Source: Flavobacterium sp. HSC-32F16
GTDB lineage: Bacteria; Bacteroidota; Bacteroidia; Flavobacteriales; Flavobacteriaceae
Direction: 5' to 3'
Assembly (NCBI RefSeq): GCF_024171645.1
Contig: NZ_JALKAC010000003.1
Span: 372,001-436,000, forward strand
DNA length: 64,000 nucleotides
Translations under genes and position numbers: made by a program
Shown here: one piece after another, positions 57,388 to 64,000 of the stretch
Layout of the letters: each line of letters starts with the position of its first letter
Numbering within the stretch: the stretch's first letter is position 1
The notes under the pieces: model-generated
Told to the model about the DNA's origin: nothing
Seen by the model: only the letters and a program-made list of their open reading frames with translations
Database searches by the model: none

Positions 57388-59199
57388 TTAATGATTCAAA
57401 GCATTTATAACTTCTGTATTAATCTTATTTACGGCTTTGAAATCCATTTTATCTACTTTTCTGTCATAGGTCATGAAACCGTTTACTTCTCCTTCAACAT
57501 CTGTAGTCTGCGTGTAAACCGCTGCCGAAAATCCTGTTTTTACATAATTTTTAAGGATTTGAGCGTATTTGATATATTCTGCCGTTACCTCAGTTTCATT
57601 TTTAAATTTAACATACCCCCAGTTGTCATTTGCTCTCCATAAATGTCCTTCTAACGGAAGACCAATTCCACCGTATTCGCCTAAAACGGTTACTCTTCTG
57701 GCATCATACAAATACATTTCCGGTCCCGGATAATTGTGTAAATCTAAAATATCTCCGGTTTGAAAATGATTCCCTCCGCTTGATGAATTTGTTAATCGGC
57801 TTGGATCGTGATTTTTGGTCCATTCGGTAATTTCGACTGTTTTAAATTGTCCCCAAGCTTCATTAAAAGGAACCCAAACTACAATACTTGGATACGAATA
57901 CAAATGATCCATTATTTCTCGCCATTCTTTTTTGTAGATTTCTTCTGATTTTGGCGAACGCTGTAATTCTGTTCCGGTAAAATATTTTGTGTTTTGCCAA
58001 ATCGGCTGCTCGTCTCCGCTTGGCATATCCTGCCACACCAAAATTCCTAATTGATCGCAATGTGTGTACCAGCGTTCCGGCTCTACTTTTACGTGCTTAC
58101 GAATCATATTAAAGCCTAATTCTTTGGTTTTAATAATATCGTATTTCAAAGCTTCATCAGTTGGTGCTGTGTATAATCCGTCTGGCCACCAGCCTTGGTC
58201 CAAGGGACCAAATTGAAAATAATCTTTGTTGTTTAACTGCATTCTCATGATTCCGTTTTCATCTCGTTTAGATGAAATTTTTCGCATTGCAAAATAGCTT
58301 TTCACCTCATCAACCACTTTATTTTTGCTGATTAAACGAACTTTAGTCTGATACAAAAACGGACTTTCAGGCGACCATAATTTTGGGTTATTTAAAACAA
58401 TATCATTGCTTTCACCAACTACGGCTTTTTCTGAAGCAATTTCTTTTCCTCCGTCAAAAACAGAAATTTCGATTAGATCTCCTTTTTCTGCTCCATTTAT
58501 ATAGGCTTTAATACTGATTGTATTTTGATCGATATTGGGTATTGTTTTTAGTTCTGTAATATTTTTAGCATTTACAGGTTCAATCCAAACGGTCTGCCAG
58601 ATTCCGGTAACAGGTGTGTACCAAATTCCTTCCGGATTTTTGACTTGTTTTCCTCTTGGCTGAGGTCCGTCGTTTGAAGGATCCCAAACTTTTACGACTA
58701 GTTTTTGACTTTTCCCTTTTTGGATAAATGGTGTAATATCAAATGAAAATGCTGTGTAACCTCCTGTATGCGATCCTACTTTGACATCATTTATAAAAAC
58801 TTCTGTTTTCCAGTCTACCGCTCCAAAATGTAAAAGGATATTTTTGCCGTTCCACCCTGATTCAATTGAAAAATTCGTTTGGTACCAAAGTTCCTTTTTT
58901 GCGCCGACTTCTTTCATCACACCAGACAGACTTGATTCTGCAGCAAACGGAACCAGAATCTGCCCGTCATATTTTGAAGGCGCTGTTTTGCCAAATTCCT
59001 GAATGGCATAATTCCATAATCCATTCAGGTTTTTCCATTGACTGCGCTCCATAATCGGACGGGGATATTCAGGCAGCGGTTTCTTTGCATCAACCTGTTC
59101 TGCCCATTTTGTTTTGATTTTATCTCCCTGAGGTTTCCATTGCGCATTTACTGCAAACATGGATAACAAGGCTAAAAAAAAGATGCTTTTTCTTTTCAT
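57388..59199 (-). CDS. GH2-family glycosidase (short form)
   Basis: A 603-residue protein with a signal peptide (MFAVNAQ). GH2 sugar-binding domain (PRPIMERSQWKNLNGLWNY), Ig-like domain, TIM barrel with acid/base Glu (about 447) in VVWVPFNEAWGQF and nucleophile Glu (about 508) in VLGEYGGIG. Smaller than LacZ (no C-terminal small chain), in line with beta-galactosidases, beta-glucuronidases or alpha-L-arabinopyranosidase-type members; specificity unknown. It heads the GH2-GH43-epimerase-GH43 run. Confidence 0.88.
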   Translation of the reverse strand: MKRKSIFFLALLSMFAVNAQWKPQGDKIKTKWAEQVDAKKPLPEYPRPIMERSQWKNLNGLWNYAIQEFGKTAPSKYDGQILVPFAAESSLSGVMKEVGAKKELWYQTNFSIESGWNGKNILLHFGAVDWKTEVFINDVKVGSHTGGYTAFSFDITPFIQKGKSQKLVVKVWDPSNDGPQPRGKQVKNPEGIWYTPVTGIWQTVWIEPVNAKNITELKTIPNIDQNTISIKAYINGAEKGDLIEISVFDGGKEIASEKAVVGESNDIVLNNPKLWSPESPFLYQTKVRLISKNKVVDEVKSYFAMRKISSKRDENGIMRMQLNNKDYFQFGPLDQGWWPDGLYTAPTDEALKYDIIKTKELGFNMIRKHVKVEPERWYTHCDQLGILVWQDMPSGDEQPIWQNTKYFTGTELQRSPKSEEIYKKEWREIMDHLYSYPSIVVWVPFNEAWGQFKTVEITEWTKNHDPSRLTNSSSGGNHFQTGDILDLHNYPGPEMYLYDARRVTVLGEYGGIGLPLEGHLWRANDNWGYVKFKNETEVTAEYIKYAQILKNYVKTGFSAAVYTQTTDVEGEVNGFMTYDRKVDKMDFKAVNKINTEVINALNH

Positions 59200-59603
59200 A
59201 TTCTATCTATTTGAGATTTTGCACTCATACGTTTTTTTGCTTTAAACTATATAAGTTATATAAGTTCATTTTAGCTTAAGTAACTGTTATTAGGCATCAT
59301 TAAGAGAGTATAAGTTTTGACTTTCAAACTAAAACCAAACTTAATATGAACTTACATGACTTATATGATGAAAATATTTACTCTACTGTGAGATTTCTTC
59401 TAAATCAAAATGAATTACCAGACTTATATCCACATAAGTCTGGTAACTTCTCAAACACTTAAACTAACTTAACTAACCGTATTTTATCGGTAAGATGTAA
59501 AAGGTTAGATGTTAGATGGATTAATTTATTTCCGATTAAATAATCCATTTTTCTATTAACTCAAAAAAAGAACTCTAGTATCTAACCCTCAACCTCTTAC
59601 TTT
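59200..59603. other. 404-bp intergenic region with inverted repeats
   Basis: No gene. TTACCAGACTTAT (59412-) and ATAAGTCTGGTAA (-59444) form a perfect 13-bp hairpin. A larger imperfect inverted pair (TATAAGTTATATAAGTTCAT near 59250, ATGAACTTACATGACTTATAT near 59344) is also present. The GH2 promoter is probably within this stretch; no certain promoter element was seen. Confidence 0.5.
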
Positions 59604-60656
59604 TTACTTTTTATTTCTAACATCTCTCACTATTCCAAATTTCTTTATTAAACTGTCGTATTCTTTTTTAGAGATTGTAATCATGCAGCCGTGGCGCACT
59701 TTTTCAGGTAAACTGTATTTATCCCAATCTGAGAAAAAAGTGTAGCCTGAGGCTTGATACCAAGGTCCGTTTAGGTTATCTGCGATTGATAATCCGTAAG
59801 AAACTCCAGGATATTGCTCGTAATACATGTACCATATTTTGTCATCTGGAGAAGGAATCAGCATTGGCGCTTCTCTAAAGTTGGGACTGATAGACTGCTG
59901 GGGTAAAGAATAAGGTCCTAAAAGGGATTTTGATTTGGCAATTCGGATGGTTTTTCCGGTTGTCCAATACAAAGTTGGGTAGGTTTCATCTTTTATAACG
60001 GCATAATACGAATCTCCGACTTTACGAATAAAAACATCAATAGTTCCCATATCCCAATCGAACAAACGATTTGGTGTTCCTTCAAAAGTTTTTAAATCTT
60101 TGGATAGAACATATAAAGTTCTCTGACTCGCCCAATAACGTTCTCCGTCTTCTTTTGTTCCTTCAAGATGCGGGGTATGCCACGTCATGATAAACTTTTC
60201 TGAATCTTTGTCGTAATATAATTTTGGAGCACCTATTCGCTGTAAAGCGTTAGAATAATCGGGTGTGCTTTTTAAATCCGGCGTATAATCTGAATGTTTT
60301 TTCCACGTAATTAAATCATCCGAAACCCAGATGTTAATACTTTTTGCATCGTCGCCTGTATTTCCTGCGATGTAATATTTTCCGTCCGGACCTTTGCAGA
60401 TATCGGGATGCCCTTTGTAATCTTCAAAAACGCGTTTTCCGTTGTTGAGGTTTTCCCAATGTAAACCATCCAAACTTACAGAATAGTACAATCTGCCATA
60501 ATCGTTATGTGTCATGTGCGCAAAAAGATAGGCTTCGTTTTTTGGTTTTTCATTTCCCTTAACTTGTCCGGGCGGATCTGGCTGTTGTGCTTTCGCAGAA
60601 ATTCCAGTCAGAATTACCAGCAGAAAAAAGAGCTGTTTTATTGTGTATTTTTTCAT
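59604..60656 (-). CDS. GH43-type five-bladed-propeller glycosidase 3
   Basis: A 350-residue secreted protein (signal peptide TGISAKAQ). Propeller with candidate catalytic acids at GHPDICKGPDGKYYIAG, IDVFIRKVGDSYY and FREAPMLIPSPDDKIWYMYYE. The arrangement fits the GH43/GH117 fold class, though it is more divergent than the other two GH43 genes. The substrate is unknown. It has its own upstream gap containing palindromic repeats, and precedes the long intergenic region. Confidence 0.75.
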   Translation of the reverse strand: MKKYTIKQLFFLLVILTGISAKAQQPDPPGQVKGNEKPKNEAYLFAHMTHNDYGRLYYSVSLDGLHWENLNNGKRVFEDYKGHPDICKGPDGKYYIAGNTGDDAKSINIWVSDDLITWKKHSDYTPDLKSTPDYSNALQRIGAPKLYYDKDSEKFIMTWHTPHLEGTKEDGERYWASQRTLYVLSKDLKTFEGTPNRLFDWDMGTIDVFIRKVGDSYYAVIKDETYPTLYWTTGKTIRIAKSKSLLGPYSLPQQSISPNFREAPMLIPSPDDKIWYMYYEQYPGVSYGLSIADNLNGPWYQASGYTFFSDWDKYSLPEKVRHGCMITISKKEYDSLIKKFGIVRDVRNKK

Positions 60657-60699
60657 GTTGCTAAAAGATTAAAATGTTTTTTGCCACGAATTCCACTAA

Positions 60700-60864
60700 T
60701 TTTCACTAATTATTTTTTTGCCACAGATTAAAAGGATTAAAATGATTTATTTTTATTGTCCTTGAATTAATCGGATCAAACAGGTTTTCACTGATTTAAT
60801 TTTTAAGTTGATTTTAATAAAATTGACCAGTGAAAATCCGTTTAATCTGTAAAATCTGTGGCCA
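60700..60864. repeat. GCCACAGATT...AATCTGTGGC inverted repeat
   Basis: GCCACAGATTAAAAGGATT (about 60720) and AATCCGTTTAATCTG..AAATCTGTGGC (to about 60863) form an imperfect inverted pair in the gap before the clan-A gene. Typical of Flavobacterium intergenic palindromes, related to the one at 16880. Confidence 0.55.
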
Positions 60865-60870
60865 ATTATT

Positions 60871-62043
60871 CTACTTCTTATTCGCCTCAGAAGTCATCTT
60901 TTTGATTAAATCTGTTTCGGCTTTTATGTATGGCGTTCCGTCTGTGTGTAATACCTCGTGAAACCATAATTTTGGTTCTGAACTGTATTCTTTCGTCCAG
61001 CTGTCCCAGGCGTATTTGGTTTGTGTTTTTCCGTCAACAAATCCCCAGTTAATCATACCCACATTGTATTTTCTTGCGATTGGTAAAAACCCTTCGAAAG
61101 TACTTCCGTTTGGTCTTGCCATATATTCGGTACACAATAAAGGTTTTCCGTAACGTTGCAATTGTTTGATTACTTTTTCGAAATCCTGCGGTGTATTGTA
61201 ATTGTGGAAAGAAACCACATCTGATTGTTCGATCTGCATTTTGTGCATTGGTTTCATTTTTGCTTCATCGCTCCAGTCTCCAACCCAAACTCCAGAAGTT
61301 AAAGGCTGTGAAGGATTGCTTTCTCTTGCCCACACAAAAACATTTTTTAGAAGAGGCAGAATTAAATCGACTTTGTTTTTGATTTCTACTTTTTCATAAG
61401 ACGGTCCTGTCATATTATCCGGCTCGTTCCAAACGTCCCAGCCCAAAATACGTTTATCGTCTTTAAATTTGGCAACCGTTTCTTTTACATATTTCTCTAA
61501 ACGAGGATATTGCGTAGAATCCTGCAGCACTTTTTGCCCCGGACTCTGCACCCAGCCTGAATTATGCTTAAATGGTTTTGGAGCGCGCTGTTTTCCTAAA
61601 GCAGGAAACGGGTCCCAGCAGGAATCAAATAAAACAAAAAGGGTTTTGATATGATGTTTGTCTGCGATTTCAAGAAACTGATCCATACGTTTGTAAAGTC
61701 CTTCTGCATCTTGCTTGTGCAATAAATCGTGCAGGTAAACGCGCATTACGTTCATGCCTAAATTTTCTGCCCAGCCCAATTCCTGATCGATTCTTTTGGG
61801 GTCAAAAGTATCTTCCTGCCACATCTCTAATTGATTTACAGCTGTGCTGGGATAATAATTTGCGCCCACTAACCAAGGCTGTTCTGCGTACCACTTATTA
61901 GCCTGGTCTTTTGTCCAGACTGCTCTTTTTTCGTTTACAGCAGTTTCATTTTTTTTCTCTTCAGAATTGCTTTTTTTGTTGTTGCAGCTTAGCAATACTA
62001 ATCCTGCCAACATAAATGTCAGACACAATTTTACTTTTCTCAT
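60871..62043 (-). CDS. Clan-A (GH5-like) glycoside hydrolase lipoprotein
   Basis: About 390 residues from the ATG at 62043 (the longer frame to 62067 adds residues before the signal). Lipoprotein signal (LAGLVLLSCNNKK). TIM barrel with LVGANYYPSTAVNQ, WAENLGMNVMRVYLHDLL, acid/base Glu (about 215 of the longer frame) in GWDVWNEPDN, HNYNTPQDFEKV and nucleophile Glu in PLLCTEYMARPNG. The layout is that of retaining clan-A enzymes such as GH5 or the GH2 barrel; substrate unclear. It follows the SusD gene after a hairpin. Confidence 0.82.
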   Translation of the reverse strand: MRKVKLCLTFMLAGLVLLSCNNKKSNSEEKKNETAVNEKRAVWTKDQANKWYAEQPWLVGANYYPSTAVNQLEMWQEDTFDPKRIDQELGWAENLGMNVMRVYLHDLLHKQDAEGLYKRMDQFLEIADKHHIKTLFVLFDSCWDPFPALGKQRAPKPFKHNSGWVQSPGQKVLQDSTQYPRLEKYVKETVAKFKDDKRILGWDVWNEPDNMTGPSYEKVEIKNKVDLILPLLKNVFVWARESNPSQPLTSGVWVGDWSDEAKMKPMHKMQIEQSDVVSFHNYNTPQDFEKVIKQLQRYGKPLLCTEYMARPNGSTFEGFLPIARKYNVGMINWGFVDGKTQTKYAWDSWTKEYSSEPKLWFHEVLHTDGTPYIKAETDLIKKMTSEANKK

Positions 62044-62082
62044 TATAAATTTTGTTATTATGAACAATCGTTCTTTATGATA

Positions 62083-62112
62083 AGGGAATCAGACTAATAC
62101 ATCTGATTCCCT
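62083..62112. terminator. Hairpin downstream of susD (second PUL)
   Basis: AGGGAATCAGA (62083-62093) and TCTGATTCCCT (62102-62112) make a perfect 11-bp stem, 14 bp after the susD stop on the minus strand. As with the other susD in this window, it separates susCD from downstream enzymes. Confidence 0.65.
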
Positions 62113-62126
62113 CAAAAAATTCAGTT

Positions 62127-63650
62127 TTAGTATCCAGAGTTCTGCTCCAGATTTGGATTATTGTCTACATCACTCTGCGGAATTGGCATTCTATGATTTT
62201 TACCTACCGTGAAGTTTTTAAAATCGGAATCACGAAGTGTAATTTTATCAACCGCAGCTTGAGAATTTAAATCTTCCCAGCGTTTTAAATCTTCCCAGCG
62301 AACACTTTCTCCGCATAATTCAAGAACTCTTTCTGTTTTTAAACGCTCTAAGAATTTATCATGATCGTTTCCAATTTCAGGATGTGCCGCTGCTAAAGTG
62401 TTTAAGTTTACACGGGCTCTCACTAAATCAACATATTGGTAAGCATCCGCAGTATTTCCTAATTCATTTAAAACTTCTGCATAGCGCAATAAAATATCGC
62501 CGTAACGCACTAATCTGTAATTGACCTGGTTGTAATAATCTTCATTATTTCTGTAATAATCACGACTTCCTTTTCTAAACCATGCTTCATCATTATTCCA
62601 TTCCCAGTTTCTATCGTATGTTTTGTCTCCAAAATCAGCTTGTAATTGAGGATAATATAAAGTCCATCTTAAACGAATATCCAGATTACCGTCTTTATTT
62701 TTTTCTTGTTTAAAAGCATTTACTAACCATAAACGTGCCTGCCCATCAGACCAGCCAATTCCTCTTGGTGCAAAAAACTGAGAACGGTTGCTGGAAACTG
62801 CTGCATTTTGCGCCTCATCTGTCCCCCCTTTTCTTTGATCTCCAAACTGAATTTCAAAAACAGACTCGCTGTTGTTTTCGTTTACATCTGTAAAATTGTC
62901 TCTGTAGTTAGATACTAAATTGTACTTTGCTCCTGCTCCATTAATTAAATATTCTAAAGCCGCTTTGGCTTCCGGCCATTTGTGCTGCTGCATATACGTT
63001 TTGGCAAGAAAAGCTTTTGCTGCACCTTTATCCGGTCTTCCTGTCTGATCTGATGCCCAATCTCTTGGTAAATCTTCATAAGCTTCGTTAAGGTCTTTTT
63101 CAATTTGAGTCCAGATTTCATCCACCTTTTTTTGCTGTGGTAAATCTGCCGGCGTAGAAGGATCTAAAACCAATGGAACATCTTCCCAGATTACGGCTGC
63201 ATAATAGTAATGTAAGGCTCTGAAAAATTTAGCCTGCGCAATAATTTTCTTTTTATCATCTTCATTTTGAAAAGCAATATTCGGGACATTTGCTAAAACC
63301 TGATTACATCTAAAGATGGCTTTGTAGGTATCTCTCCATGTTACAGCATTTCCTTCCCAAAAATTATAATTGATGTAATTGAATCGTGTCCAGTCTGCTA
63401 ATTCTGTCCACGGACTTACACTATATCCTTCATCAGAAGTCAAATCTAAACGGAAATACATCCATCTTGCCCAAAGACCGTCTTTATAAAACATGGCATA
63501 AATTGAGTTTACACCGGCTTGTGCATCACTTTCAGTTTTCCAATATTGATCTACTGTTATATCATTTGGGCTGTTCAAATCCAATTCGTTTTCACAAGCT
63601 GTAAAAACCAGACCCAGAAAAGCTGCTGTTATTATTATTATTTTTTTCAT
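62127..63650 (-). CDS. SusD/RagB-family outer-membrane lipoprotein
   Basis: A 507-residue protein with a lipoprotein signal (LGLVFTACENELDLNSP). RagB/SusD pattern: TVDQYWKTESDAQAGVNSIY after the Cys, AKFFRALHYYYAAVIWEDVPLV (TPR part), AKAFLAKTYMQQHKWPEAK, and C-terminal YRLVRYGDILLRYAEVLNELG, RERVLEL-like TERVLELCGESVRWEDLKRW and HRMPIPQSDVDNNPNLEQN. It binds the polysaccharide with the SusC whose end lies just upstream (17 bp). The enzyme set around it suggests a plant hemicellulose or pectin side chain. Confidence 0.92.
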   Translation of the reverse strand: MKKIIIITAAFLGLVFTACENELDLNSPNDITVDQYWKTESDAQAGVNSIYAMFYKDGLWARWMYFRLDLTSDEGYSVSPWTELADWTRFNYINYNFWEGNAVTWRDTYKAIFRCNQVLANVPNIAFQNEDDKKKIIAQAKFFRALHYYYAAVIWEDVPLVLDPSTPADLPQQKKVDEIWTQIEKDLNEAYEDLPRDWASDQTGRPDKGAAKAFLAKTYMQQHKWPEAKAALEYLINGAGAKYNLVSNYRDNFTDVNENNSESVFEIQFGDQRKGGTDEAQNAAVSSNRSQFFAPRGIGWSDGQARLWLVNAFKQEKNKDGNLDIRLRWTLYYPQLQADFGDKTYDRNWEWNNDEAWFRKGSRDYYRNNEDYYNQVNYRLVRYGDILLRYAEVLNELGNTADAYQYVDLVRARVNLNTLAAAHPEIGNDHDKFLERLKTERVLELCGESVRWEDLKRWEDLNSQAAVDKITLRDSDFKNFTVGKNHRMPIPQSDVDNNPNLEQNSGY

Positions 63651-63666
63651 TACGCTGTTTTTTAAA

Positions 63667-64000
63667 TTAAAAGCTAAACTCTACACCAAAAGAATATGTC
63701 TTAAGATTTGGAAAAGAACCATTATCAACCCCTCTTTCAAAAATTCTATTATCGCCGGTATTACTAAACTCCGGATCTAAACCTTTGTATTTAGTAATCG
63801 TAAGGATATTTTGTGCTGATAAGGTTAATCTTGCTCTTGTAATTCCTGAATTTTTTAAAACACTGTCTGGCAGATTATATCCAAACCCTAAATATTTTAG
63901 TCTGATAAAATCACCGCTTTCTAAGAAACGGTCGCTGTCTCCTCTTGAGTTTAAAGTTGAACCTTTTGTAATTCTAGGAAAATCAGTATTTGGATTTTCC
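63667..64000 (-). CDS. SusC-like TonB-dependent transporter, C-terminal end
   Basis: The last 110 or so residues of a SusC protein whose start is outside the window. Visible: RGDSDRFLESGDFIRLKYLG, a typical near-C-terminal SusC strand pattern, LTLSAQNILTITKYKGLDPEF, and the end LKTYSFGVEFSF with a terminal aromatic residue. It pairs with the SusD at 62127. Confidence 0.88.
   Translation of the reverse strand, partial: ENPNTDFPRITKGSTLNSRGDSDRFLESGDFIRLKYLGFGYNLPDSVLKNSGITRARLTLSAQNILTITKYKGLDPEFSNTGDNRIFERGVDNGSFPNLKTYSFGVEFSF

Overview
The window is AT-rich DNA from a Bacteroidota genome, most probably a Flavobacterium. Evidence: two SusC/SusD pairs, a large set of lipoprotein or signal-peptide glycoside hydrolases, genes without obvious Shine-Dalgarno sequences, a TAnnTTTG-type promoter element, and Flavobacterium-like protein sequences throughout. 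No tRNA, rRNA, transposase, integrase or CRISPR array was seen.

Region 1 (1-13,008, plus strand) looks like the receptor-binding end of a phage-tail-like structure, either a contractile injection system or a prophage tail. It holds the C-terminal part of a large FN3-like protein, a 1,017-residue fibre with an embedded beta-propeller, a small coiled-coil protein, two DUF5977 proteins (one with a Hint autoprocessing domain), and then repeated adaptor + binder cassettes. The adaptors share N- and C-termini. The binders share a short N-terminal anchor but carry different folds (beta-propeller or BspA-like LRR). One LRR gene contains near-identical 510-bp in-frame tandem repeats, and a third binder is a pseudogene. 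No capsid, terminase, sheath or tube gene is inside the window, so the nature of the parent particle is inferred.

Region 2 (13,072-16,855): a large MscS-type mechanosensitive channel, a small membrane protein and a secreted M28 metallopeptidase, separated by two terminators with the same stem.

Region 3 (16,952-50,786, mostly minus strand) is a large glycan-utilisation locus: SusC/SusD, a BNR sialidase-fold lipoprotein and a rhamnose/fucose-type mutarotase; then GH2, GH20, GH29, GH92 and GH3; then a Tat-exported glycosylasparaginase, a GHL10-like protein, a CBM9 protein, a GH130 phosphorylase and a sodium:solute symporter; a second GH92; a plus-strand LytS/LytTR two-component pair; a NagB-PIG-L fusion; and a second GH29. 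Together these could strip a fucosylated complex N-glycan down to GlcNAc-Asn, split that bond, phosphorolyse Man-GlcNAc and feed GlcNAc into glycolysis. Two families of palindromic intergenic repeats are dispersed through it.

Region 4 (51,019-53,755): a small HTH regulator and a divergent small protein, a decayed gene, and a flavohemoglobin (NO dioxygenase) operon with a well-placed FNR/DNR-type operator and a small membrane protein.

Region 5 (53,919-64,000, minus strand) is a second polysaccharide-utilisation locus: three GH43-type propeller enzymes, an aldose 1-epimerase lipoprotein, a GH2, a clan-A (GH5-like) lipoprotein, SusD, and the C-terminal end of a SusC that continues past the window. 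The enzymes suggest an arabinose- or xylose-containing plant polysaccharide, but the substrate cannot be fixed from sequence alone.
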